Below are positions 50,932 through 60,431 of a stretch of 64,000 nt of DNA, in pieces. Made by a program: the position numbers and the translations under genes. Under the pieces are notes generated by a model. That model was not told the DNA's origin, did no database searches, and saw nothing but the letters and a program-made list of their open reading frames with translations. This DNA is from ASV31 sp965229765. GTDB taxonomy: Bacteria; Pseudomonadota; Alphaproteobacteria; Rhodobacterales; Rhodobacteraceae. How positions within the stretch are numbered: the stretch's first letter is position 1; each line of letters begins with the position of its first letter. Where the stretch lies: contig CBDDJT010000004.1 of assembly GCA_965229765.1 (NCBI GenBank), positions 930,001 to 994,000 of the forward strand, given 5' to 3'.

Positions 50932-51618
50932 TTAAGCCGCGCGCGCCGGGGCCGGGGGAATAGGTGCAATGCTATGGAAACGCCCCAGCTCCCACGCGTA
51001 GCGCCGTGCGACCAGAGCGGCGGTCTCGGCGTCGTACCATAGCCGCCAATCCGGGCCGGAGCGGCGGTTCAGAACCGGCAGGGCGGCGGGCGCGTCCATC
51101 CCCAGCGCGGTCATGAGCGGTGGCAGGTCGACGCCAAGATGGTCCAGCCGCAGGATGTCGGTGACCAGCGGCGTGCCATCCGGGGCAAGGCACCATGCCC
51201 GGGCCGACCACGCGCCGTATCTGCGCCAGCGCTGGTGCCGCCGTCCGCCGCCGCCGCGCCCGTCCGGGCGGCTGGCACGCAGCCAGTCGCGAAAGCCGGG
51301 CACTGACAGACCCAGGTGCGCACGCAGCCGCCAGACACCATCGACCTGGCGGATCATGCGGTAAAGCGAGACGAGGCGCGGGTACGGATTGCGCACGCAA
51401 GTCACCCGGCGGTAGCCGTCGAAATCCCAGCCGCGGCGCCGGAACAGCGTTCGCGTCTCCAGCGGGGACATGTGCGGGTAGAAAGGATAGAGCCGCGAGG
51501 TCTGGCGCCACGGCCGCACGGGTTCCTCGGACAGCGGCGCGAAGACGGCGCGCAGGGATTCTGACCCGGTCTTTGGGAAGGAAAAGACGATAAGGCGGCG
51601 GGAATGACAGACAATCAT
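50932..51618 (-). CDS. sulfotransferase family 2-like protein
   Basis: A 228-residue protein with the nucleotide-binding pattern of Golgi-type/family 2 sulfotransferases: LIVFSFPKTGSESLRAVF (P-loop-like PKTGS, around residue 16) and VTCVRNPYPRLVSLYRMI (R-N-P-x-x-R-x-x-S, the 3'-phosphate motif, around 73). The start is ATG 51618; a TTG three codons upstream is possible. It heads the polysaccharide operon 58 bp before the ExoA-like gene. With the second sulfotransferase it indicates a multiply sulfated polymer. Confidence 0.83.
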   Translation of the reverse strand: MIVCHSRRLIVFSFPKTGSESLRAVFAPLSEEPVRPWRQTSRLYPFYPHMSPLETRTLFRRRGWDFDGYRRVTCVRNPYPRLVSLYRMIRQVDGVWRLRAHLGLSVPGFRDWLRASRPDGRGGGGRRHQRWRRYGAWSARAWCLAPDGTPLVTDILRLDHLGVDLPPLMTALGMDAPAALPVLNRRSGPDWRLWYDAETAALVARRYAWELGRFHSIAPIPPAPARAA

Positions 51619-51661
51619 TCCCGCCAATCTAGCCCGGCCCGGTTAACGGGCCGTGAGCGCG

Positions 51662-52090
51662 TTACTTGGCGGCGGGCTTGCGGCCCAGGCCGATCTTCTT
51701 GGCGGTCGCGGCGCGCGTCTTGGAATAGGACGGGGCCACCAGCGGATAGTCCTTGGACAGCTGCCAGCGCGCCTTGTAGGCGACGGGATCCAGTCCATGC
51801 TCGGTCGACAGGTGCCGCTTGAGCGTCTTGAAGCCCTTGCCGCATTCGAGGCAGAAGATCACGTCCTTCTTGACCGAACTGTCGATCGGTACGGCGGGCG
51901 TCAGCACTTCGGCCACGGGGGCCGCTTCGGTCACGGCCGGTGCGCCGCCATCGAGTTCATTCAGCGTCGCGTGGACAGAGCGGAGCAGATCGGGAAGCTC
52001 CGCCGCGCCCATCTGGTTGCGGCCGGCAAAGGCGGCAACAATTTCAGATGTCAGAACGATCAGGTCATCACCGGTGTCTTCGGAACTCAT
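51662..52090 (-). CDS. mucR: MucR/Ros family zinc-finger transcriptional regulator
   Basis: A 142-residue MucR/Ros protein. The zinc finger is CLECGKGFKTLKRHLSTEH (residues about 79-97), with two Cys and two His, followed by the conserved G-L-D-P-V-A-Y-K-A-R-W and K-D-Y-P-L-V-A-P. The N-terminus (about 1-50) is the oligomerisation region seen in MucR. MucR proteins are global regulators of exopolysaccharide and motility in alphaproteobacteria. It lies immediately upstream of the sulfated polysaccharide operon on the same strand, with AAGGAAG before the ATG. Confidence 0.93.
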   Translation of the reverse strand: MSSEDTGDDLIVLTSEIVAAFAGRNQMGAAELPDLLRSVHATLNELDGGAPAVTEAAPVAEVLTPAVPIDSSVKKDVIFCLECGKGFKTLKRHLSTEHGLDPVAYKARWQLSKDYPLVAPSYSKTRAATAKKIGLGRKPAAK

Positions 52091-52165
52091 GTGTCTTCCT
52101 TAATTTTATATTTCACACGTAAAATACCTCTTTTTATTCTTGGCGTAAATGGGAAAGTTCCGGGA
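52091..52165 (-). promoter_or_regulatory. AT-rich leader of the mucR gene
   Basis: About 50 bp directly upstream of mucR (52098-52147) are strongly AT-rich, with TTTTATATTT, ACGTAAAATAC and TTTTTATT, against a genome that is very GC-rich. MucR-type proteins bind such AT-rich T-A-step DNA and commonly regulate their own gene, so this is a candidate autoregulatory site and promoter. Confidence 0.5.
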
Positions 52166-52236
52166 CCACATAGTTGTGCCGAATGTCTTCTGTCCGAACG
52201 ACGATAATCAGCGGGTGTTCAAATATGGACAGAAAT

Positions 52237-52264
52237 GGAAACGCCCGGTAAACCATACCGGGCG
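52237..52264 (-). terminator. intrinsic terminator after UDP-glucose dehydrogenase
   Basis: CGCCCGGTA / TACCGGGCG is a perfect 9-bp stem with a 5-base loop (52242-52264). On the minus strand it is followed by TTTCC and lies 26 bp after the dehydrogenase stop at 52290. Confidence 0.72.
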
Positions 52265-52289
52265 AAAATCTCTGGATTTCTACTTCAGG

Positions 52290-53597
52290 CTATCCGCGGC
52301 CGATTGCGCTGTATTCCTCGAAACCGGCACGTTTCGCGTCGCGGCGCGAGTAGACGTTGCGCAGGTCCGCCATGCGCGGGGTGGTCATCTTCTTGGCCAG
52401 TTTCTTGAGGTCGAGCGCGCGGAACTCGTTCCATTCGGTCAGGATCACGATGGCGTCGGCCTTTTGCGCGGCCTTGTAGGGATCTTCGGCCCATGTCACG
52501 CCGGGCAGAAGCGCCTCGCCCTCGCGCCGGCCCTGCGGATCGACGACGCGCACCCTGGCGCCACCGCCCACCAGCGCGGGCACGATCGTCAGTGATGGCG
52601 CATCGCGCATGTCATCGGTGTTGGGCTTGAAGGTGACGCCCAGCACCGCGATGGTCTTTCCGTTCACCGACCCGTCCAGCAGGTCGACGATCTTGTCGAT
52701 CATGCGGCGCTTGATCTCTTCGTTGACCTTGATGACCGTCTCGGTGATCTGCATGGGCACCGCGTGGTCCTGGCCGATCCGGGCCAGCGCCTGGGTGTCC
52801 TTGGGAAAACAGCTGCCGCCATAGCCGGGGCCCGCGTGCAGGAACTTGTTGCCGATGCGGTTGTCGAGGCCCATGCCCTTGGACACTTCCTTGACGTCGG
52901 CGCCGACCTTCTCGCACAGCGCGGCGATCTCGTTGATGAAGGTGATCTTGGCGGCGAGAAACGCGTTGGCGGCGTATTTTATCATCTCGGCCGATTCCAG
53001 GTCGGTGGTGACCACGGGGAAGTCGCGCAGGTAAAGCGGGCGGTAGATCCCGTTCATCACCTCGGCGGCGCGATCGGACTGCACGCCAACCACCACCCGG
53101 TCGGGGCGCATGAAGTCGTCGATCGCCGCGCCTTCGCGCAGGAACTCGGGGTTCGAGGCGACGTCGAATTCCGCCGCCGGGTTGGCCTTGGCGATGGTCT
53201 GCTTGACCTTGCGGTTGGTGCCGACGGGGACGGTGGATTTGGTGACGACCACGGTATAGCCGGTCATGGCATGTGCGATTTCTTCGGCGGCGGCCATGAC
53301 GTAGGTGAGGTCGGCGTGCCCGTCGCCGCGCCGCGTGGGCGTGCCCACGGCGATGAAGACGGCATCGGCGCCGTCCACGGCACTGGCCAGATCCCCGGTG
53401 AACGACAGGCGCCCGGCCTCGACGTTCTTGGCCATCAGCGTGTCCAGCCCCGGTTCGTAGATCGGCACTTCGCCGCGCTCCAGCATCTCTATCTTGCGCG
53501 GGTCCTTGTCGACGCAGATCACGTCATGCCCGAAATCCGAGAAACACACCCCCGAGACGAGCCCCACATAGCCCGTTCCGATCATCGCGATACGCAT
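52290..53597 (-). CDS. ugd: UDP-glucose 6-dehydrogenase
   Basis: A 435-residue nucleotide-sugar dehydrogenase that oxidises UDP-glucose to UDP-glucuronate with NAD. It has the Rossmann motif IGTGYVGLVSG (residues 6-16), VGTPTRRGDGHADL, the STVPVGT segment and the catalytic C263 in GPGYGGSCFPKD. The start MRIAMIGTGYVG at 53597 fits the family; an upstream in-frame ATG would add 19 unlike residues. It would supply glucuronic acid for the acidic polysaccharide encoded just beyond mucR. A clear terminator follows. Confidence 0.94.
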   Translation of the reverse strand: MRIAMIGTGYVGLVSGVCFSDFGHDVICVDKDPRKIEMLERGEVPIYEPGLDTLMAKNVEAGRLSFTGDLASAVDGADAVFIAVGTPTRRGDGHADLTYVMAAAEEIAHAMTGYTVVVTKSTVPVGTNRKVKQTIAKANPAAEFDVASNPEFLREGAAIDDFMRPDRVVVGVQSDRAAEVMNGIYRPLYLRDFPVVTTDLESAEMIKYAANAFLAAKITFINEIAALCEKVGADVKEVSKGMGLDNRIGNKFLHAGPGYGGSCFPKDTQALARIGQDHAVPMQITETVIKVNEEIKRRMIDKIVDLLDGSVNGKTIAVLGVTFKPNTDDMRDAPSLTIVPALVGGGARVRVVDPQGRREGEALLPGVTWAEDPYKAAQKADAIVILTEWNEFRALDLKKLAKKMTTPRMADLRNVYSRRDAKRAGFEEYSAIGRG

Positions 53598-53736
53598 GGC
53601 CGATCCCTTGCCCTGACTGTTTCCTGCCTGCGCGAAAGCCCATAGCGGGCACATCCCGTGATGGAAAGCGCGATTGCCGCGGCGGGTCCCTGTCGGCGGA
53701 AACCTGTTGCGGCTGGCCTACGGCGGCGCGTCGGGG

Positions 53737-54102
53737 TCAGGCGGGCAGAACGTCATCCTCTGCCAGATAGGGGCCGGTCTGCACCTCGATCAGGACAAGG
53801 GGCACGCGGCCGGGGTTGTCCAGCCCGTGCACCGCGCCAAGGGGGACAAAGACGGTGTCGTTCTCGCTGACGAGGCGGGCGGCGCCATCGACCGTGGCGC
53901 GTCCGGTGCCCGAGACGACGATCCAGTGTTCCGCGCGGTGGACATGGGCGCAGGGCGCAAGCGACGCGCCGGGAGCGACATGCAGGCGGCGCACGCAGAA
54001 CCTGTCGCCCTGCTCCAGCGTCATGGCGGGGCCGGCGGCCGCGCCGGGCGCGGCACGGGCGGTGCCGACGAGCGCGGCGGTCGGGGGCGCATAGGTCATC
54101 AT
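53737..54102 (-). CDS. cupin protein of the mannose-6-phosphate isomerase type II (ManC C-terminal) kind
   Basis: A 121-residue single cupin. The metal-binding pattern is seen in LAPCAHVHRAEHWIVVSGTG (H-x-H-x3-E) and later PLGAVHGLDN. The order QGDRFCVRRLHVAPGASL-like then RAEHWIVVSGTGRATVDG and LIEVQTGPYLAEDD is that of the C-terminal isomerase domain of bifunctional ManC proteins, here without the nucleotidyltransferase half. The glutamine/lysine core of ManC is partly altered. It may isomerise mannose-6-phosphate for the polysaccharide, but a different sugar role is possible. ATG codons at 54102 and 54099 are both usable. Confidence 0.78.
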   Translation of the reverse strand: MMTYAPPTAALVGTARAAPGAAAGPAMTLEQGDRFCVRRLHVAPGASLAPCAHVHRAEHWIVVSGTGRATVDGAARLVSENDTVFVPLGAVHGLDNPGRVPLVLIEVQTGPYLAEDDVLPA

Positions 54103-54174
54103 CGGGTCCTTTCGCGAGCAACCGGGCCAGCGTGGACCGAAGATGATTAACGGCAGGTAAACCCGTGCGCGCCC

Positions 54175-55659
<1,485 letters not shown>

Positions 55660-55730
55660 GGCGACGCTCCGGTTCGACGGTTCGATGTCGGTGCAGCTAA
55701 GCGCAGGCGCGCGCGGGGATCAATCGGTGG

Positions 55731-57326
55731 TCATGCGGCGCGGCGCGGGCTGGCGCGGCGCGAGGCCATCCACGCCTGAAGCGCGCGCACCTGGTCGTCA
55801 TCCAGCCTGAGCCCCAGTTTCGAGCGCCGCCAGAGCACATCCTCGGCGGTGCGGGCATATTCGCGGTCCATCAGCCAGGCGACCTCGGCCCCGGTCAGGG
55901 TGGCGCCGAAGTCCTCTCCAAGGTCTTCGGGTCCGGCCGCGCTGCCCAGGATCTCGCGCGCCTCTGTCCCGTAGGCGCGCACGAGGCGCTTTACCCAGCG
56001 CTCTGACAGGAAGGGATAATCGGCGCGGAGGCCCGCGATCAGGTCAGGAACACCATCGACAGGGAAATCGCCGCCGGGCAGGGGAACACGGGCGGTCCAG
56101 TCGCCGCCGGTCTTGGGGATCACGCCCGCGATCTTCGCCAGCGCGCTTTCGGCAAGCCGGCGGTAGGTGGTGATCTTGCCGCCGTAGACGTTGAGCACGG
56201 GCGCGCCGCCGGTGTCGTCGAGCTTCAGCACGTAGTCGCGGGTCGCGGCCGTGGCCGAACTCGCGCCGTCGTCGTAGAGCGGCCGGACGCCGGAATAGGT
56301 CCAGACGATATCGTCCTTGGTCACGGGCTGGCGAAAGTAGGTCGAGGCAAAATCCAGCAGGTAGTCACGCTCTGCCTCGGTGCAGGTGGGGGGCGTGGCG
56401 GGATCGGTGTGTTCCTGGTCGGTGGTGCCGATCAGGGTAAAGTCGGTCTCGTAGGGAATGGCGAAGATGATGCGCCCGTCGGTGCCCTGGAAGAAATAGC
56501 AGCGGTCGTGGTCATAAAGCTTGCGGGTGACGATATGGCTGCCGCGTACCAGCCGCACGCCGGCGCTGGCGTTGCGGCCAAGCGCGCCGGTCAGGACCTG
56601 TGCCACCCAGGGCCCGGCGGCATTGACCAGCATCCTGGCGCGGCGCGTAAGTGTCTGGCCGGTTTCGGTATCTTCCAGCGTCACATGCCAGAGCCCGTCC
56701 TGTTGGCGCGCGCCGGTGACGCGCGTGCGGGTCAGGATCGCTGCGCCGCGGCGTTCGGCATCCCGGGCGTTCAGGGCAACGAGGCGGGCGTCTTCGATCC
56801 AGCAGTCGGAGTATTCGTAGGCGGTGGCGAAGCGGTCTTGCAGGGGGTCGCCGGCGGGGTCGGCGCGCAGATCGAGCGTGCGGGTGCCGGGCAGGATCCG
56901 GCGGCCGCCGAGGTGGTCGTAGAGAAAGAGGCCCAGCCGGATCAGCCAGGCGGGGCGGCGGCCCTTCATCCAGGGCATCACGGCGGACAGAAGCCGCGAG
57001 GTGGGGGTTTCGCCGTCGAAGCGCATGGACGGATGCCAGGGCAGCACGAAGCGCATCGGCCATGAGATGTGCGGCATCGCCGTCAAGAGCGTCTCGCGTT
57101 CCACAAGCGCCTCTCGGACAAGGCGAAACTCGAAATACTCAAGGTAGCGCAGGCCGCCGTGGAAGAGCTTTGTCGAGGCCGAGGACGTGGCCTGCGCGAG
57201 GTCTGCCTGTTCTGCCAGGACGACCGACAGGCCGCGCCCGGCGGCATCGCGGGCGATGCCGCATCCGTTGATGCCGCCGCCGATGACGAGCAGGTCGGTG
57301 AGCGGTGCGGGGTCGGCGGCGGGCAT
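55731..57326 (-). CDS. glpD: aerobic glycerol-3-phosphate dehydrogenase
   Basis: A 531-residue FAD enzyme oxidising glycerol-3-phosphate to dihydroxyacetone phosphate at the inner membrane, passing electrons to quinone. The FAD motif is LLVIGGGINGCGIARDAAGR (12-31), then SSASTKLFHGGLRYLE, GTTDQEHTDP and TYSGVRPLYDD. A C-terminal helical domain (about 390-520) is present. The upstream 317-bp gap holds a triple phased GTCGGC repeat and other elements. It precedes glpK and follows glpR on the same strand. Confidence 0.96.
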   Translation of the reverse strand: MPAADPAPLTDLLVIGGGINGCGIARDAAGRGLSVVLAEQADLAQATSSASTKLFHGGLRYLEYFEFRLVREALVERETLLTAMPHISWPMRFVLPWHPSMRFDGETPTSRLLSAVMPWMKGRRPAWLIRLGLFLYDHLGGRRILPGTRTLDLRADPAGDPLQDRFATAYEYSDCWIEDARLVALNARDAERRGAAILTRTRVTGARQQDGLWHVTLEDTETGQTLTRRARMLVNAAGPWVAQVLTGALGRNASAGVRLVRGSHIVTRKLYDHDRCYFFQGTDGRIIFAIPYETDFTLIGTTDQEHTDPATPPTCTEAERDYLLDFASTYFRQPVTKDDIVWTYSGVRPLYDDGASSATAATRDYVLKLDDTGGAPVLNVYGGKITTYRRLAESALAKIAGVIPKTGGDWTARVPLPGGDFPVDGVPDLIAGLRADYPFLSERWVKRLVRAYGTEAREILGSAAGPEDLGEDFGATLTGAEVAWLMDREYARTAEDVLWRRSKLGLRLDDDQVRALQAWMASRRASPRRAA

Positions 57327-57457
57327 TGGGGGCTCCTGTCAGTGTTGTGGGGACGAACCATTTCGGGGCGCGTTTTGTCAAGCTTTGTGTTCGTTTATGT
57401 TCCTTTTTTCCGGGCGCGGGGGGCGCCGGGACGGGGCGGAAAGGCCGTCTGCATCGC

Positions 57458-57485
57458 GTCGGCACGGTGTCGGCAAAACCTCGGC
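57458..57485 (+). repeat. triple GTCGGC repeat phased at 11 bp, copy upstream of glpD
   Basis: GTCGGC at 57458 and 57469 and CTCGGC at 57480 are 11 bp apart, preceded by GCAT as in the copy at 16640. Relative to glpD (minus strand) the unit reads GCCGAC and lies about 130-160 bp upstream of the start codon, the reverse orientation of the first copy relative to its gene. Confidence 0.55.
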
Positions 57486-57504
57486 GCCAGCGCGGGGCGG
57501 GGAA

Positions 57505-57571
57505 CGCGCCTTCGGGGCATCGAGCCCCTGCGGCGCGTGCCTCTGGCGGGAGTATTTTTGAACAGAAGAAG
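57505..57571 (-). repeat. dispersed 3' element (23-nt motif plus GC hairpin), copy 2
   Basis: On the minus strand CTTCTTCTGTTCA then A then AAATACTCC (57571-57549) is followed by a nested hairpin: outer arms CGCGCC (57505-57510) with GGCGCG (57532-57537), inner arms GGGGC (57514-57518) with GCCCC (57524-57528). It lies about 70 bp after the glpR stop in the same orientation as glpR. Copy 1 (23402-23449) has the same order downstream of a different gene. Confidence 0.6.
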
Positions 57572-57593
57572 ATCGGGGTGGGACGACGGGCCA

Positions 57594-57638
57594 GTGACGG
57601 GGCCGGTGACGGGGCCGGTGACGGGGCCGGTGACGGGG
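57594..57638. repeat. 12-bp tandem repeat 3' of glpR
   Basis: The unit GTGACGGGGCCG is repeated three times without change from 57594 to 57629, with a partial fourth copy to about 57638. It ends a few bases from the glpR stop codon. It is likely to vary in copy number by slippage. No function is evident. Confidence 0.75.
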
Positions 57639-57643
57639 CGGAG

Positions 57644-58426
57644 TCAGGGTGCGGCGGTTGCCGGGGCCGGGGCGAGGCTGACGGCGGTGCCCCAGTCGCG
57701 GCAGCGCGCGGCGAGCGAAGCGGGCAGCGGGCGGTCGGTGACAAGCGTGCCGATCTCTGCCAGCGAGGCGATGCGGGCCGGCGCGGTGCGTTGCAGCTTG
57801 GAGTGGTCGGCCACGAGGCAGCTGTGCCGGGCCTGGCGCAGGATGGTCTGGCTGACGGCGACCTCCTGGATGTCGTAGTCCAGCAGGTCGCCATGGGCGT
57901 CGAGCGCGGAACAGCCGATCACCGCGACGTCGACCTTGAACTGTTCGATGCTGCGCATCGTCAGGCTGCCCACCAGCCCGCCATCGGCGCGCCGCAGCGT
58001 GCCGCCGGTGACCACGACCTCTGCCTGCGGGTTGGCGACGAGGATGTTGGCCACGTTCATGTTGTTGGTGACCACCAGAAGGTCGCGATGATCGAGCAGC
58101 GCGCGGGCCACCGCCTCGGTGCTGGTGCCGATGTTGAGAAAGACCGAGGCGCCGTCGGGGATCGACGCCGCGCAGGCGCGCGCGATGGCCGCCTTTGCGG
58201 CGGCGTTGAGCGCACGGCGGTCCTCGTAGCCGATGTTGGACACGCCCGAGGGCAGGATCGCGCCGCCATGCACCCGTTCGAGGCGCCCGGCATCTGCCAG
58301 TTCGGAGAGGTCGCGGCGGATCGTCTGCCGGGTCACGCCGAAATGCGCCGCCAGCCCGTCCACGGTGACCTTGCCCCGGGTGCGGGCGATGTCGAGGATC
58401 TCTGGCTGGCGGAAGGTTTGCGTCAC
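57644..58426 (-). CDS. glpR: DeoR/GlpR family transcriptional repressor
   Basis: A 260-residue DeoR-type regulator. The N-terminal HTH reads RQPEILDIARTRGKVTVDGL then AAHFGVTRQTIRRDLSEL, followed by R-L-E-R-V-H-G-G-A. The sugar-phosphate-binding domain has SVFLNIGTSTEAVARAL and VAVIGCSALDAHGDLLDYD. Its place directly before glpD and glpK supports control of glycerol-3-phosphate catabolism. It begins 4 bp after the stop of the acyl-CoA synthetase gene, so the two are co-transcribed. Confidence 0.92.
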   Translation of the reverse strand: MTQTFRQPEILDIARTRGKVTVDGLAAHFGVTRQTIRRDLSELADAGRLERVHGGAILPSGVSNIGYEDRRALNAAAKAAIARACAASIPDGASVFLNIGTSTEAVARALLDHRDLLVVTNNMNVANILVANPQAEVVVTGGTLRRADGGLVGSLTMRSIEQFKVDVAVIGCSALDAHGDLLDYDIQEVAVSQTILRQARHSCLVADHSKLQRTAPARIASLAEIGTLVTDRPLPASLAARCRDWGTAVSLAPAPATAAP

Positions 58427-58430
58427 GCGG

Positions 58431-60326
58431 TCAGTCGGCCCATTCCCATGGCCGGGTGAATTCGCCCAGCCTGTGCATCACGGCTTCGCGGTCGACATCG
58501 CCGGTCGGGCGGATGCGCGCGACGAGGCCGCGCTTCTTGTCCTCGACCACCTCGACCACTTCGGCCGCCAGATCGGCGCGGTGCAGCGCCGCGTTGTAGA
58601 TCCGGGTGATCGCGCGGCGGCGCAGATCGGGCTTGAACACCTTGCCCACAGCCGTCTTTGGCAGTTCGTCGAGGATTTCCAGATGCTTTGGGTGGGCGGC
58701 GTGTTCATGGATGCGGCCACGGGCGAATTTCAGAAGCTCTGCGCTGTCGGCAGTGGCGCCTTCTACCAGTTCTACATAGACGCAGGGCAGTTCGCCGGCG
58801 AAGGCGTCGGGCTGGCCGATGGCGCCGGCGAAGGCGACGGCCTGATGCGCGAGCAGCGCTTCTTCGATTTCCGCGGGGTCGATGTTGTGGCCGCCCCGGA
58901 TGATGAGATCCTTGGCGCGTCCGGTGATCCAGAGATAGCCGTCTTCGTCAAGGCGCCCCAGGTCGCCGGTGCGCAGGAACCCTTCCGGGGCGAAGAGGCC
59001 GATGTTCTTGTCGGACTCGGTGTAGGTGCGGCCCGGAAAGACGCCGGGATTCGACACGCAGATCTCGCCGATTTCGTCCACCGCGCATTCGCGGGTGATC
59101 GAGCCGTCAGGCTCGCAATGCAGGATGCGCACATCCGTGTGGGGAAACGGGATGCCGACCGAGCCGATCTTCTTTGCGCCCTCGGGCGGGTTGCAGGAGA
59201 CGAGGCAGGTCGCCTCTGTCAGGCCGTAGCCCTCTACTATGGTGACGCCGGTGGCCTTTTCGAAGCGGTTGTAAAGCTCTACCGGCAGCGGCGCAGAGCC
59301 GGAGAAGGCCAGGTGAAGCGACGAGATGTCGGCATCGACCTTGCGCTGCATCAGCGCGGCGATGGCGGTTGGCACGGTGATGACGAAGCTGACCTTCCAG
59401 CGTTCGATCAGCTTCCAGAAATTGTCGAACACGCCGGCGCCCCGATAGCCTTGCGGGGTGGGGAAGACCACGTGCGCGCCCGACGACAGCGCGGCGTTCA
59501 GCACCACAACCGCGGCGAAGACGTGAAAGAGCGGCAAGGGGCAGATCAGCGTATCGTTCTCTGTGAACAGCAGGCGCTGGCCCAGCCAGCCGTTGTAGAC
59601 CTGTCCCGAGTAGCGCTGCTGCGCCACCTTGGGCATGCCGGTGGTGCCGCCGGTGTGAAAAAAGGCGCAGATCCGGTCGCCGTCGCTGTCGGGGAAGTCG
59701 AGCCGGGTGTTCTGGCGCCCCAGTTCGCGGGTGAAGTTCAGCACGCGGGCCTTGTGGCGCACGACGGTCTTGGGGCGCACCAGCGGCACGATCCATGACT
59801 TGGGCGGCGTCAGGTAGCGAAGCAGATCGACCTCTAGCACGGTTTCGACGTCGGGGGCCATGGCGACGGCGTCGGCGGTCTTTTGCGACACATCTGTCTT
59901 CGGGAAACCGCGGAGGGTGACGACGACGCGGGCGCCGGTCTCTCGCAGGATGGCGGCGATCTGTTCGGCGTCGAGCAGCGGGTTGATCGGGTTCACGATG
60001 CCGGCGATCGAGCCGCCGAGCAGGGTGTAGAGCGTCTCGTTGCAGTTCGGCAGGACGAAGGCGACCACGTCCTTTTCGCCGATGCCCAGCGAGCGGAACA
60101 GGTTCGCGGCCTGCACGCAGCGGTCGTGGAAGTCCTGCCAGGTGAGGGTTTCGGCCTTGTCGTCCGGGCCGGAGAAGAGCTGAAAGCTCATCGCGTTGCG
60201 CCGGCTGAACCGGTTGGTGGTGCGCGACAGCAGCCCGTAGATCGTTTCGGGGACGTCGCGGTCGTCCCACGGCATTTCGTTCTGGATCGCGTTCCGGTCG
60301 GCGACCGAGGCGAAATTTCCTACCAT
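58431..60326 (-). CDS. acyl-CoA synthetase (AMP-binding), long form
   Basis: A 631-residue ANL-family acyl-CoA ligase, about 100 residues longer than typical. A long N-terminal part leads to the P-loop FFHTGGTTGMPKVAQQ (around residue 228, with H-T-G-G replacing the more common Y-T-S-G). EGYGLTEATCL, GFLRTGDLGRLDEDGYLWIT and a C-terminal PKTAVGKVFKPDL follow. After the catalytic lysine an extra segment of about 60 residues (RAITRIYNAALHRADLAAEV onward) resembles an appended small domain. GGAGGAG precedes the ATG. It lies 4 bp before glpR. The substrate is probably a medium or long fatty acid. Confidence 0.88.
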   Translation of the reverse strand: MVGNFASVADRNAIQNEMPWDDRDVPETIYGLLSRTTNRFSRRNAMSFQLFSGPDDKAETLTWQDFHDRCVQAANLFRSLGIGEKDVVAFVLPNCNETLYTLLGGSIAGIVNPINPLLDAEQIAAILRETGARVVVTLRGFPKTDVSQKTADAVAMAPDVETVLEVDLLRYLTPPKSWIVPLVRPKTVVRHKARVLNFTRELGRQNTRLDFPDSDGDRICAFFHTGGTTGMPKVAQQRYSGQVYNGWLGQRLLFTENDTLICPLPLFHVFAAVVVLNAALSSGAHVVFPTPQGYRGAGVFDNFWKLIERWKVSFVITVPTAIAALMQRKVDADISSLHLAFSGSAPLPVELYNRFEKATGVTIVEGYGLTEATCLVSCNPPEGAKKIGSVGIPFPHTDVRILHCEPDGSITRECAVDEIGEICVSNPGVFPGRTYTESDKNIGLFAPEGFLRTGDLGRLDEDGYLWITGRAKDLIIRGGHNIDPAEIEEALLAHQAVAFAGAIGQPDAFAGELPCVYVELVEGATADSAELLKFARGRIHEHAAHPKHLEILDELPKTAVGKVFKPDLRRRAITRIYNAALHRADLAAEVVEVVEDKKRGLVARIRPTGDVDREAVMHRLGEFTRPWEWAD

Positions 60327-60431
60327 TTGCGGTTCTCCTCCCCGAGACCCTGTGCCGGGCCTTCGCAGTTCCGTTCAAAATGGGTTCAAACGGGGCGCGG
60401 GGCAAGGTTGCCGTTGCGGCGGGGGTGTCGA

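Larger units (their letters stand above)
57327..57643. other. 317-bp intergenic region between glpR and glpD
   Basis: No protein-like frame is present. It contains the glpD leader, the phased GTCGGC triplet (57458-57485), a hairpin plus 23-nt motif (57505-57571) and a 12-bp tandem repeat (57594-57638), each listed separately. The density of repeats is unusual for this window. Confidence 0.6.

Noticed and set aside
57594..57638. CRISPR-like array
   Set aside because: The 12-bp units are directly contiguous with no spacers, so this is a simple tandem repeat. No CRISPR array or cas gene was found in the window.
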